This document shows positions 22,488-30,613 of a stretch of 64,000 nucleotides of DNA, in pieces. Made by a program: the position numbers and the translations under genes. Source of the stretch: Streptomyces sp. Root431 (GTDB lineage Bacteria > Actinomycetota > Actinomycetes > Streptomycetales > Streptomycetaceae). Positions within the stretch are counted from its first letter, which is position 1. Every line of letters begins with the position of its first letter. The stretch is taken from positions 462,056 through 526,055 of the forward strand of contig NZ_LMEI01000012.1 in the NCBI RefSeq assembly GCF_001426585.1. Direction: 5' to 3'. The notes under the pieces were generated by a model. That model did not search any database and had not been told where the DNA came from. It saw nothing but the letters and a program-made list of their open reading frames with translations.

Positions 22488-24755
22488 ATGACCACGACCA
22501 CTCCGGGCACCGCCCAGGTCGAGCTCGCCATCGGCGGCATGACCTGCGCCTCGTGCGCGGCCCGTATCGAGAAGAAGCTCAACCGCATGGACGGGGTCGA
22601 AGCCACCGTCAACTACGCCACCGAGAAGGCCAAGGTCACCTTCGACGCCGACATCGACGTCGCCGCGCTGATCGCGACCGTCGAGGCCACCGGCTACACC
22701 GCCGCCGAGCCCGCCCCGCCGAAGAGCGAGACGCCCGGCGCCCCCGACGGACCCTCCGACGAGGAGAAGGCCGACGAGGAGCTGCGGCCCCTCAGGCAGC
22801 GGCTGATCACCGCCGTCTCGCTCGCCGTGCCCGTCATCGCGATGGCGATGATCCCGGCGCTCCAGATCGAGTACTGGCAGTGGCTGAGCCTCACGCTCGC
22901 CGCGCCGGTCGTCGTCTACGCCGCCTGGCCGTTCCACCGCGCCGCCTGGACCAACGCCAAGCACGGCGCGGCCACCATGGACACCCTGATCTCCGTCGGC
23001 ACGATCGCCGCGTTCCTCTGGTCGCTGTGGGCGCTGTTCTTCGGAACGGCCGGTACGCCGGGGATGACGCACCCCTTCGAGTTCACCATCGCCCGTACCG
23101 ACGGCGCCGGGAACATCTACCTGGAGGCCGCGGCCGGCGTCACCGCCTTCATCCTGGCCGGCCGGTACTTCGAGGCCCGCTCGAAGCGCAAGGCGGGCGC
23201 CGCGCTCAAGGCGCTGATGCAGCTGGGCGCCAAGGAGGTCACCGTCCTGCGCGGCGGCCAGGAGGTCACCGTACCGACCGCCGACCTCCAGGTCGGGGAC
23301 CGCTTCCTGGTCCGCCCGGGCGAGAAGATCGCCACCGACGGCACCGTCGTCGAGGGTTCCTCCGCCGTGGACGCCTCCATGCTCACCGGCGAGTCCGTCC
23401 CGGTCGAGGTCTCCGTCGGCGACTCCGTCACCGGCGCCACCCTGAACGCCGGCGGCCGCCTCGTCGTCGAGGCCACCCGCGTCGGCTCCGACACCCAGCT
23501 CGCCCGCATGGCCAAGCTCGTCGAGGACGCGCAGAACGGCAAGGCCGCCGCCCAGCGCCTCGCCGACAAGATCTCCGCCGTCTTCGTACCCGTAGTCATC
23601 GCCCTCGCGCTCGGCACGCTCGGCTTCTGGCTGGGTACGGGCCAGGGCCTGACCGCCGCCTTCACCGCCGCCGTCGCCGTCCTGATCATCGCCTGCCCCT
23701 GCGCCCTCGGCCTGGCCACCCCGACCGCCCTCATGGTCGGCACCGGCCGCGGCGCCCAGCTCGGCATCCTCATCAAGGGCCCCGAGGTCCTGGAGACCAC
23801 CCGCAAGGTCGACACGATCGTCCTCGACAAGACCGGCACCGTCACCACCGGCCGCATGACCCTCATCAAGGTCCACACCGCCGAAGGCACCGACGAGACC
23901 GACGTCCTGCGCCTCGCGGGCGCCCTGGAGCACTCCTCCGAGCACCCGATCGCCCAGGCCGTCGCCACCGGCGCCGCCGCCAAGGTGGGCACCCTGCCCA
24001 CCCCCGAGGACTTCGCCAACATCCCCGGTCTCGGCGTCCAGGGCATCGTCGACGGCCACGCCGTCCTCGTCGGCCGCGAGAAGCTCCTCGACGAGTGGGC
24101 CATGACCCTCCCCGCCGAGCTCAAGACCGCCAAGGACACCGCGGAGAAGACCGGCAAGACCGCCATCGCCGTGGCCTGGGACGGCGAGGCCCGCGCGGTC
24201 CTGGAGGTCGCCGACGCCGTCAAGGAGACCAGCCCCGAGGCCATCCGGCGGCTGCGCGCCCTCGGGCTCACCCCGATCCTGCTCACCGGCGACAACAAGG
24301 CCGTCGCCGAGGCCGTCGCCGCCGAGGTCGGCATCGACGAGGTCATCGCGGAGGTCATGCCGCAGGACAAGGTCGACGTCGTCAAGAAGCTCCAGGCGGA
24401 GGGCCGTTCGGTCGCCATGGTCGGCGACGGCGTGAACGACGCCGCCGCGCTCGCCCAGGCCGACCTGGGCCTCGCGATGGGGACCGGCACGGACGCCGCC
24501 ATCGAGGCCGGCGACCTGACCCTCGTACGGGGCGACCTGCGGGCCGCGGCCGACGCGATCCGGCTCTCCCGCAAGACCCTCGGAACGATCCGCTCGAACC
24601 TCTTCTGGGCCTTCGCCTACAACGTGGCCGCCCTGCCGCTCGCCGCGGCCGGACTGCTCAACCCGATGATCGCGGGGGCCGCGATGGCCTTCTCCTCGGT
24701 CTTCGTCGTCGGCAACAGCCTGCGCCTGCGCGGCTTCCAGTCCGCCGACCGCTGA
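22488..24755 (+). CDS. copA: Copper-exporting P1B-type ATPase CopA
   Basis: A 755-residue Cu(I) efflux pump in the inner membrane. An N-terminal HMA domain has GMTCASC (about 14-20). Eight membrane helices, the TGES actuator loop (MLTGESVPVEV), the metal-site CPC in IIACPCALGLATPTAL, the phosphorylation site DKTGTVTTG, the SEHPIAQAV His-Pro nucleotide motif and the GDGVNDAAALAQADLG hinge are all present and unbroken. The C-terminal MxxS region is GAAMAFSSVFVVGNSLRL. ATG 22488 has GGGAG 8 nt upstream. The csoR gene follows after 37 bp in the same operon. Confidence 0.96.
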   Translation: MTTTTPGTAQVELAIGGMTCASCAARIEKKLNRMDGVEATVNYATEKAKVTFDADIDVAALIATVEATGYTAAEPAPPKSETPGAPDGPSDEEKADEELRPLRQRLITAVSLAVPVIAMAMIPALQIEYWQWLSLTLAAPVVVYAAWPFHRAAWTNAKHGAATMDTLISVGTIAAFLWSLWALFFGTAGTPGMTHPFEFTIARTDGAGNIYLEAAAGVTAFILAGRYFEARSKRKAGAALKALMQLGAKEVTVLRGGQEVTVPTADLQVGDRFLVRPGEKIATDGTVVEGSSAVDASMLTGESVPVEVSVGDSVTGATLNAGGRLVVEATRVGSDTQLARMAKLVEDAQNGKAAAQRLADKISAVFVPVVIALALGTLGFWLGTGQGLTAAFTAAVAVLIIACPCALGLATPTALMVGTGRGAQLGILIKGPEVLETTRKVDTIVLDKTGTVTTGRMTLIKVHTAEGTDETDVLRLAGALEHSSEHPIAQAVATGAAAKVGTLPTPEDFANIPGLGVQGIVDGHAVLVGREKLLDEWAMTLPAELKTAKDTAEKTGKTAIAVAWDGEARAVLEVADAVKETSPEAIRRLRALGLTPILLTGDNKAVAEAVAAEVGIDEVIAEVMPQDKVDVVKKLQAEGRSVAMVGDGVNDAAALAQADLGLAMGTGTDAAIEAGDLTLVRGDLRAAADAIRLSRKTLGTIRSNLFWAFAYNVAALPLAAAGLLNPMIAGAAMAFSSVFVVGNSLRLRGFQSADR

Positions 24756-24792
24756 CGAAGTCCCTTCCGCGCCAATCTCCGAGGAGCCCGCC

Positions 24793-25074
24793 GTGGCCGG
24801 TTACGGACAGCACAAGGAAGACATCATCAGACGCCTGAGGCGCATCGAAGGCCAGGTCAGGGGGGTGCAGCGGATGGTCGACGAGGACACGTACTGCATC
24901 GACGTCCTCACCCAGGTCTCCGCCATCAACGCGGCCCTCCAGTCCTGCGCGGTGGCCCTCCTGGACGAGCACCTCAGCTGCTGCGTCACGGAGGCGATCG
25001 CCCAGGGCGGGGACCAGGCGAAGGTGAAGGTGGGCGAGGCCTCGAAGGCCATCGCCCGGCTCATCCGGACCTGA
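24793..25074 (+). CDS. csoR: CsoR-type Cu(I)-sensing repressor
   Basis: A 93-residue DUF156/CsoR-RcnR family all-helical repressor. The Cu(I) triad Cys-His-Cys is present: Cys36 in DTYCIDV, His61 in LLDEHLS and Cys65 in SCCV, with an extra Cys64. The conserved Tyr and Glu second-shell residues (Y35, E81) are in place. Cu(I) binding is known to release CsoR from ATACCCC-type palindromes, of which four occur nearby. The GTG at 24793 has GAGGAG upstream. No operator stands directly before csoR, so it depends on the copZ-copA transcript for its own control. Confidence 0.93.
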   Translation: MAGYGQHKEDIIRRLRRIEGQVRGVQRMVDEDTYCIDVLTQVSAINAALQSCAVALLDEHLSCCVTEAIAQGGDQAKVKVGEASKAIARLIRT

Positions 25075-25117
25075 GGGAGCAGGAGGGGCCTCAGGCCTCG
25101 AAGGAAGCACAGCAGTA

Positions 25118-25345
25118 TCAACCGCCCTTGCGTGAAGGGCACTCAGCGGACAGCTTGATGCTCAGGCGGAGACAGAGCCCGAGCACCTGCCGGAGGAGCA
25201 CCAGCTCCGCCGAACCGGGAAGACCGGGGCCGCAGAGCTTCACGCAGGGGCGGTTCTTCATGAGGGCGCTCAGGGGAGCGGTCAGGGGAGCGGCCAGGGG
25301 GCTGCGCAGGAGGGTGCTCAGGGGAGTGCTCGGCGAGGTCGACAT
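25118..25345 (-). CDS. Small Cys-containing protein opposite a CsoR operator (candidate new gene)
   Basis: A 75-residue frame from ATG 25345, ending 43 bp beyond csoR. It is short and unmatched, but codon choice is strongly host-like with almost all third positions G or C. The N-terminal half is a Pro-Leu repeat (PLSTLLRSPLAAPLTAPL), followed by CVKLCGPG, LGLCLRL and SAECPSR, giving four Cys. The start lies only 9 bp from the fourth CsoR operator (25355-25371), on the side facing away from blaI. ATG 25261 could give a 47-residue version with all four Cys. No strong Shine-Dalgarno sequence precedes either start. Function unknown; copper-induced production of a thiol-rich peptide is inference. 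Confidence 0.45.
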   Translation of the reverse strand: MSTSPSTPLSTLLRSPLAAPLTAPLSALMKNRPCVKLCGPGLPGSAELVLLRQVLGLCLRLSIKLSAECPSRKGG

Positions 25346-25354
25346 CCCGCCAAT

Positions 25355-25371
25355 GTACCCCTGGGGGGTAT
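25355..25371. promoter_or_regulatory. CsoR operator 4, in front of blaI
   Basis: GTACCCCTGGGGGGTAT differs from operator 1 only at the first base. It lies 57 bp before the blaI start and 9 bp from the divergent small ORF, so copper control of both is predicted. Confidence 0.78.
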
Positions 25372-25427
25372 ACCTGAGCGAGGGAGGCGGCCCGTACGAT
25401 GAGCCGCCCAGGGGGAAGGGGATCCAC

Positions 25428-25811
25428 GTGCGCCGGCTGGGAGAGCTGGAGGCCGAGATCATGGACCGGTTGTGGGTCTGGCAGCGACCCGCCACCGTCC
25501 GCGAGATCGTCGACGACATCAATCGGGGACGCCGGGTCGCCTACACGACCGTCATGACGGTGGCGGACATCCTGCACCGCAAGGGCTGGCTCCGCCGCGA
25601 GAAGGCGGGCCGCGCCTGGCTGTACGAGCCCGTCCGCAGCCGCGAGGAGTACACCGCCGGCCTCATGCGGGACGCCCTCGGCGACAGCCAGGACCGGCCG
25701 GCCGCCCTGCTGCGGTTCGTCGAGGTCATCTCGGACGAGGACATGGCCGCCCTGGACGCGGCCCTCCGCGCCACCCGCGGCGGCGGCCCCGGCACGGGCG
25801 GTGGCGCGTGA
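25428..25811 (+). CDS. BlaI/MecI/CopY-family repressor
   Basis: 127 residues forming the winged helix LGELEAEIMDRLWVWQRPATVREIVDDI (recognition region TVREIVDDINRGRRVAYTTVMTVADILHRKGWL) and a C-terminal dimerisation helix, typical of BlaI/MecI/CopY proteins. This family represses beta-lactamase or copper genes and is inactivated by proteolysis. The GTG start at 25428 has a GGGGGAAGGGG purine tract upstream. Its stop overlaps the M56 peptidase start by 4 bp (GTGA), the standard two-gene repressor-antirepressor pair. Confidence 0.9.
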   Translation: MRRLGELEAEIMDRLWVWQRPATVREIVDDINRGRRVAYTTVMTVADILHRKGWLRREKAGRAWLYEPVRSREEYTAGLMRDALGDSQDRPAALLRFVEVISDEDMAALDAALRATRGGGPGTGGGA

Positions 25812-26719
25812 ACCACCACGCCCTCGTCCCGCTCGGGCTCGTCCTCGTCACCGGATTCCTCGTGCCCTGGCTCGTCGTCCGCGCCCGCTGGGCCCAGCAG
25901 GTCCCCCGCCTCGCGCTCGCCGTGTGGGCCGCGTGCGGCGCCGTCTTCACCGTCGCGACCGCCCTGCTCCCCGCCCAGCTCGTCCTGACCAGCGAGAGCA
26001 GTCACCGCCTCACCGACATGGTGCTCACGCTCCGACTCCCCTCCCCTGAGCGGCTGTTCGCCCTCGAAGGCCGCGAGCTGCTCGCCTTCGCGATCGCCCT
26101 CACCGTCGTCTCGCTGCCCGGCGTCGCCTTCTTACGGAGACTGGCGCGGGCCCGGCGGGTGCGCCTGCGGCACGCCGGGGTGCTGCGGCTCGTCGGACGG
26201 TACGACCCCGACCTGCGGGCCACCGTCCTCGACGACGACCGCCCCGCCGTCTACTGCCTGCCCGGCCGCTCGCGCCGCGTGGTCGTCTCCTCCGGAGCGG
26301 TCCACACCCTCACGCCCGCCCAGCTCGCGGCCGCCCTCGCGCACGAGCGCGCGCACATCGCCGGGCGGCACCACCTCCTCGTCGCGGCGGCGGAGTCCTT
26401 CTCGGCCGTCTTCCCGCGCCTCCCGCTCGCACGACACGGCGGGACGTCCGTACCCCTGCTCCTCGAAATGACCGCGGACGACCGGGCGTTGCGGCGATGT
26501 ACACGCGACGCGCTCGCGACGGCGCTGTACGCGCTGGCCTCCGGGCGGGCCCCGCGGTCCGCCTTCGCGGCGGGCGGCCCCTCGGCGGCGCTGCGGATGC
26601 GGCGCATCCTCACCCCGTACAGCGCGGGACACCCCGTCCTGCGCGGGCTGTTCACCATCACGTCGGCGGCACTCGCCATGACACCGCTGATCATCGCCTG
26701 CTGTTCCTTCCCCGGCTAA
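25808..26719 (+). CDS. M56-family membrane metallopeptidase (BlaR1/MecR1-like, no sensor domain)
   Basis: A 303-residue membrane zinc protease. Three N-terminal and one C-terminal hydrophobic segments surround a cytoplasmic catalytic region. The HERAH motif (LAAALAHERAHIAGRHHLL, about 178-182) and the downstream EMTADDRAL Glu are the gluzincin zinc ligands of M56. No penicillin-binding sensor domain is present. It would cleave the BlaI protein encoded immediately upstream to relieve repression. Control by CsoR operator 4 is likely. Confidence 0.88.
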   Translation: MNHHALVPLGLVLVTGFLVPWLVVRARWAQQVPRLALAVWAACGAVFTVATALLPAQLVLTSESSHRLTDMVLTLRLPSPERLFALEGRELLAFAIALTVVSLPGVAFLRRLARARRVRLRHAGVLRLVGRYDPDLRATVLDDDRPAVYCLPGRSRRVVVSSGAVHTLTPAQLAAALAHERAHIAGRHHLLVAAAESFSAVFPRLPLARHGGTSVPLLLEMTADDRALRRCTRDALATALYALASGRAPRSAFAAGGPSAALRMRRILTPYSAGHPVLRGLFTITSAALAMTPLIIACCSFPG

Positions 26720-26864
26720 TTGTCCCGCCGCACCGTCCGACCCCCCGAACACCGTTATTTACTAAGCGAATTCGTAGATTTCGCATCGGTCACGGGCAAC
26801 TTAATTCACCGCTATTGTGGGTATGTTGGGGCTCTGGCTCGGCACGTCGAAGGGTACGAAACCT

Positions 26865-27347
26865 ATGCAGCTGGCTGGCGTTCGAACGGCCGCGGCCGGC
26901 GATGCGACGACGATATCCAGGCTGCTCGCGGACGCCATTCGGAGCAGCTACACGGGAATCCTGGACGAAATGCCGATGCGGCGGCTGATCTCGGCCCAAT
27001 GCGCGCTCCCCCGCATACGCGCGGAAATTGAAATTCCGGGAGGCGCACCCGGCTGGCTCGGCTGGCTCGTCGCCACCGACCCCGAGGGCACTGTCGTCGG
27101 CGTCGCCGCGGGCGGGGTGCCCGTACCGGGCGAGGGCGAGGTGTACGCACTGGCCGTGGCGGACGGATCCCGCCGCCACGGAGTCGGTACGGCCCTGCTG
27201 ACCGCGGCCACGGACCGGATGCGGAGCTACGGCGCCCAGGAGCAGCGGGTCGAACTCCCGGCGGAGACCGACCCGGCGCTCCCGTTCTACACACGGATGG
27301 GGTTCGGCGCCCTCAGCCCAACCCGCTGGAGCAGGCGCCTCTCTTAA
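26865..27347 (+). CDS. GNAT-family acetyltransferase
   Basis: A 160-residue GCN5-type N-acetyltransferase. VYALAVADGSRRHGVGTALLTAA (about 87-110) contains the acetyl-CoA pyrophosphate loop R/Q-x-x-G-x-G/A (RRHGVGTA), and PFYTRMGFGALSP is the terminal motif. ATG 26865 is chosen because the 16 codons upstream from GTG 26817 are not family-like. The 145 bp upstream are unusually AT-rich (TTATTTACTAAGCGAATTCG), a likely promoter. The substrate is unknown. Confidence 0.82.
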   Translation: MQLAGVRTAAAGDATTISRLLADAIRSSYTGILDEMPMRRLISAQCALPRIRAEIEIPGGAPGWLGWLVATDPEGTVVGVAAGGVPVPGEGEVYALAVADGSRRHGVGTALLTAATDRMRSYGAQEQRVELPAETDPALPFYTRMGFGALSPTRWSRRLS

Positions 27348-27433
27348 AGGGCTCGTTCGCCTCCGGGGCGCTTCAGCCGGGCTCACACCCCCGACCGTGC
27401 TCGCCCCCTCCTTCGTCGGGGGCTCCGCGCGCT

Positions 27434-27449
27434 CGGGGGTGTTCCCCCG
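27434..27449. terminator. Hairpin CGGGGG-TGTT-CCCCCG
   Basis: A 6-bp all-GC stem with a 4-nt loop, about 87 bp beyond the GNAT stop. A second stem GCCCCC/GGGGGC (27403-27408 with 27418-27423) lies in front of it. Together they probably end GNAT transcription. Confidence 0.45.
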
Positions 27450-27481
27450 GCCGCGCCCCTTCGGCTCACTCGCCGGGTCCC

Positions 27482-27632
27482 GTGAGCGAGGCCCCGCCCC
27501 CTGAGTGATCCCGGCGCGCGTGAGCGAGCCCGGTCCCCCGAGCGAGCCCGGGCCGCGTGAGCGAGCCCGATCCCCGGAGCAAACTCGGCCCGCGTGAGCG
27601 AGCCCGGTCCGCGTGAGCGACCGGGGTGAGCC
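27482..27632. repeat. Tandem array of eight 18-19-bp units
   Basis: Imperfect copies of GTGAGCGAGCCCGGTCC begin at about 27482, 27501, 27520, 27538, 27557, 27575, 27594 and 27613, spaced 19, 19, 18, 19, 18, 19 and 19 bp. Copies 3, 5 and 7 are the best preserved; alternate copies have diverged, so the array may have grown as 37-38-bp pairs. The spacing is not a multiple of three, which rules out a coding repeat. Confidence 0.8.
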
Positions 27633-27857
27633 GCCGCGGCTCGCTGCCCTCCCCAGCCACGCATCGCCCGGCCCGGCGCAGACCCGTACGAGCGTCGAAC
27701 CGACGGCCGTGGCAGATCCACGCCATCGCGTGTTCACGCAGCCCGATCCGGTGGATCGGCGCTCCCCCGCCAGGTCAGGATGGGTCCAGCGGCGCGGTCC
27801 CGGCGGCACGGGTACCTCGTCCGGACGGCATGGACCGAGCGAGCCCCTGGAGGAGCG

Positions 27858-28751
27858 ATGCACACACCGAGCGGCATTTCCCTGCCCGTCGTGCCCGCAG
27901 CGTTCGCTCCGGTCCTGCCGTCCCGATACGACCGGGAGCGGGAGCCGGCCCCCGGCGCCGGCATCCGGATCAAGTCCGACACCCTGCCCGGACTCGAATC
28001 GGTCTCTCCCGCCGACGAGAACTCGGTCTGGCTGCACGACGCCCTGCTCGGCCCGCACAGCGCGGACATCGTCCGGTACCTCGGCCTCGCCCGCTCCACC
28101 GGCGGACCCGTCCTGGACCTCGGCTCCGGCGCCGGGCGGCTCTCCGTCCCGTTCGCCCGGCACGGCTTCGCCGTGGAAGCCGTGGACCGGGACGCCTCGG
28201 CCCTCGAGCGCCTCGAAGGCTGGGCGCGCCGGATCGGCCCGCAGGTCGCCGGGCTCGTCGTCACCCACCGGGCCGACCTCACCGAGCTGCGGCTCGAAGG
28301 GAGTTACCGCCTCGCGCTCCTCGCGGGCGCGATGGTCACGGCCGTCCCGCCCGCCCACCGGCCGGGGCTGCTGCGCGAGGTCGCCTCCCACCTGGAGACG
28401 GGCGGGGCGCTCGCCCTCGACTACACGGCGCACCAGCTGCCCGGACTCATCGCGGAGCCGCGCAGGACCTGGGCGTTCCAGGTGCCGCGCTTCGACGGGA
28501 TCGACGAGTGGGTGGTGGCGCGCCAGGTCTTCGACCTGCCGTCGATGAGCGAGCGGATCACGTACTACACGGCCCGCACCGGCAAGCTCTCCACCGAGCG
28601 GGTCGTGCTGACCACCGACAAGTGGATCGTGGATCCCGAGCGGCTCGCGGCGGAGCTGCACTCGGCCGGCCTGCACATCGAGGGCCGGCGGCGCCACCGG
28701 ATCGACGACCGGACGGAGAGCGTGCTGCTGGTGTGCAGGACGGACGACTGA
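27858..28751 (+). CDS. Class I SAM-dependent methyltransferase
   Basis: A 297-residue protein with a Rossmann methyltransferase core. GPVLDLGSGAGRLSVPFARHGF (about 90-111) contains motif I, AVEAVDRDASAL the acidic SAM-ribose loop, and LALLAGAMVTAVPP and GGALALDYTAHQL later strands. An N-terminal extension of about 85 residues and a beta-rich C-terminus (YTARTGKLSTERVV) are not typical of small MTases. GGAGG precedes ATG 27858. No biosynthetic neighbour reveals the substrate. Confidence 0.8.
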   Translation: MHTPSGISLPVVPAAFAPVLPSRYDREREPAPGAGIRIKSDTLPGLESVSPADENSVWLHDALLGPHSADIVRYLGLARSTGGPVLDLGSGAGRLSVPFARHGFAVEAVDRDASALERLEGWARRIGPQVAGLVVTHRADLTELRLEGSYRLALLAGAMVTAVPPAHRPGLLREVASHLETGGALALDYTAHQLPGLIAEPRRTWAFQVPRFDGIDEWVVARQVFDLPSMSERITYYTARTGKLSTERVVLTTDKWIVDPERLAAELHSAGLHIEGRRRHRIDDRTESVLLVCRTDD

Positions 28752-28812
28752 CGGACCGGCCCTGCGCGGAAGGCCGACGGACGACCGTGAAGCGGCCGAA
28801 GAGCGCCTGACG

Positions 28813-28829
28813 CTCTTGACGGGCAAGAG
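28813..28829. promoter_or_regulatory. Dyad CTCTTG-N5-CAAGAG upstream of the Fur-type gene
   Basis: Perfect 6-bp arms lie 48 bp before the ATG and overlap a TTGAC -35-like element (28816-28820). The position suits an autoregulatory Fur-family operator; TCTTGAC-type sites are known for actinobacterial FurA. Confidence 0.4.
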
Positions 28830-28877
28830 GTACGATGCCCACAAAAGTTTGAGCCGACCAGGTGGCGGGCGGAGAAG

Positions 28878-29318
28878 ATGGCAGTCGTGGAAGAGCTGAC
28901 GGGTCGCGAGGCGGTGATCCAGCGCCTGCGCGACGTCGGGCTGCGGGTCACGGGCCCGCGCCTGGAGGTGCTCACGGTGCTCGCCGCCGGTGGCCATCTC
29001 GACGTCGAGGCGATCACCACGACCGCGCGCGAGCGGCTCGGCACGCTGACCAGCCAGGCCGTGTACGAGATGCTGCGGCACTTCCAGGAGACCGGCCTGG
29101 TCAGCAAGTTCGACCGGCCGGGCCTGCCCGCCGTCTTCGAGATCTCCGGTCCCGCGCACCAGCACGCGCTGTGCGTCGTCTGCGGCCGCGTGGAGAACGT
29201 CGACGCGGCCACGCCGAAGCCGCCCCGGGGCGCGCTGCCGGAGTGGCGGGTGGACGACGCCGAGATCGTGTTCAAGGGCCTGTGCCCCGACTGCCGGGCG
29301 AGCGCCCCCACCGCCTGA
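28878..29318 (+). CDS. Fur-family metal/peroxide-responsive repressor
   Basis: A 146-residue protein of the Fur family. The N-terminal winged helix is LRVTGPRLEVLTVLAAGGHLDVEAI...LTSQAVYEMLRHFQETGLV. The regulatory motif is AHQHALCVVCGRVENVD (HxH plus the first CxxC) and the second CxxC is LCPDCRA, so the structural zinc site is complete. It resembles FurA-type proteins, but no catalase gene is adjacent. The metal specificity cannot be read. An inverted repeat upstream suggests autoregulation. Confidence 0.88.
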   Translation: MAVVEELTGREAVIQRLRDVGLRVTGPRLEVLTVLAAGGHLDVEAITTTARERLGTLTSQAVYEMLRHFQETGLVSKFDRPGLPAVFEISGPAHQHALCVVCGRVENVDAATPKPPRGALPEWRVDDAEIVFKGLCPDCRASAPTA

Positions 29319-29442
29319 GCGGTCGCGGGCCCGTCCCCGCCCCCGCCCCGAAGCCGCCCCGCCGGCGCCGTGAACCGTCCTGAGCTGCGGTGAACTCCGT
29401 GCGTGTCGTTCGAATGTATGGCAGGGTCTAGCGGGGCGATTC

Positions 29443-30501
29443 ATGAGGATCCAGCGGGATCCGAGGGGAGTCTGCTGCGCCGTGTCCAGAAACGCCGCCG
29501 TGGCCCGTACGGGCAGCGAACAGGCTCTCGCCGTCTACCAGGAGCTCCGCGCCCGTCCGGGGACGACCTTCGACCAGGTCGCGGACCGGCTGGAGCTCTC
29601 CGCCGAGGACCGGGAGCGATGTCGTGACGAACTCGCTTCCTTAGGCCTGACCACCCCCTCCCTCGACTCGAACGCCGTCGTGGACCCCGATGTCGCCCTG
29701 CTGCGCCTGCTGCGCCGGGAGCGCGACCGGCTCCAGGAGCGCCTCGCCGCGACGAGTCGCGCGCACACCGCCCTCGAAGCCCTCGCCGGACCGTTTCTGC
29801 GGGCCGGCGCCACCCCGCGCGGGGAGATCGAGGTCGAGATCGTCGACGACCCCCACCGCGTACGGCGGAGCCTCGCCGATCTGACGGACTCCGTTCGGAC
29901 GGCCGCGCACTTCATGCACACCGGCTCCGTGCGCCGTGAGGAACTGCCGGGCGAGCTGGCCCAGGACCGTCTGTGGGCCGACCGCGGGGTCCGGATCCGG
30001 GCCATGTACAGCCGGCGGGCCGCCTCGGTGCCGGAGATGGTGCAGCACCTGGAGAAGCGGGCCGCGCTGGGCGTGGAGGTCCGCTTCGCCTCCGTCGTGC
30101 CGATGAACATGGTCCTCGCCGACGAGAACTTCGCGCTCCTGCCCACCGATCCGCACGACCTGTCCTCCGCCGTGATCCTCGCGCGCGGCCCCGGCCTCGT
30201 CCGCTCGTACCTCGCCCTGTACGAGTACTGCTGGACGGCGGCCGCCCCGTACGGCGAGGAGGAGGCGGCGGAGAAGGGCGGCGACGGGCTCTCCGAGCAG
30301 CAGCGGGCGGCGCTCCTGATGCTCGCCTCCGGCATCAAGGACGAGCAGATAGCCCGGAATCTGGGGGTCTCGCTGCGGACGGTGAGCCGGCTGCTGTCCG
30401 AGGTGATGCAGGAGCTGGGGGCGGCGAGCCGCTTCGAGGCGGGCGTGAAGGCGGCCCGGCTCGGCCTGCTGGACGGCGAGGGAGTCGAGCGGGGCGCGTA
30501 A
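29443..30501 (+). CDS. TrmB/LuxR-hybrid transcriptional regulator A
   Basis: 352 residues. An N-terminal TrmB-like winged helix (about 25-70, YQELRARPGTTFDQVADRLELS) precedes a coiled-coil linker with LLRRERDRLQERL. A central effector-like domain follows (VRIRAMYSRRAASVPEMVQHLEKRAALGVEVRFASVVPMNMVLADENFALLP, PLD-like in TrmB relatives). The C-terminal LuxR helix-turn-helix is GLSEQQRAALLMLASGIKDEQIARNLGVS (about 285-340). It is a tandem paralogue of the next gene. GTG 29482 is an alternative start with a better purine tract. Confidence 0.78.
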   Translation: MRIQRDPRGVCCAVSRNAAVARTGSEQALAVYQELRARPGTTFDQVADRLELSAEDRERCRDELASLGLTTPSLDSNAVVDPDVALLRLLRRERDRLQERLAATSRAHTALEALAGPFLRAGATPRGEIEVEIVDDPHRVRRSLADLTDSVRTAAHFMHTGSVRREELPGELAQDRLWADRGVRIRAMYSRRAASVPEMVQHLEKRAALGVEVRFASVVPMNMVLADENFALLPTDPHDLSSAVILARGPGLVRSYLALYEYCWTAAAPYGEEEAAEKGGDGLSEQQRAALLMLASGIKDEQIARNLGVSLRTVSRLLSEVMQELGAASRFEAGVKAARLGLLDGEGVERGA

Positions 30502-30613
30502 AACGGTCCAAGGGCGGGATACCCCCGGGGAGTTCGGATGGCGCACGATGGACGCACGACCGGTCGGACCGGTCGGATCGGCATGACGGACGGCCGCCCA
30601 GCCGTGTGACAGG

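Larger units (their letters stand above)
27348..27857. other. 510-bp gene-free region with hairpins and tandem repeats
   Basis: No plausible gene: long frames here are shadows with repetitive arginine-rich sequence. It holds two short hairpins just after the GNAT gene (27403-27423 and 27434-27449), then the eight-copy repeat array (27482-27632), then the promoter region of the methyltransferase. Confidence 0.6.

Noticed and set aside
27482..27632. CRISPR array
   Set aside because: The units are 18-19 bp with no spacers between them and no cas genes nearby, so this is a tandem repeat.
26790..29444. An 884-codon minus-strand frame over the GNAT, methyltransferase and Fur genes
   Set aside because: Shadow of plus-strand genes and of the repeat array; no domain and no ribosome-binding site.
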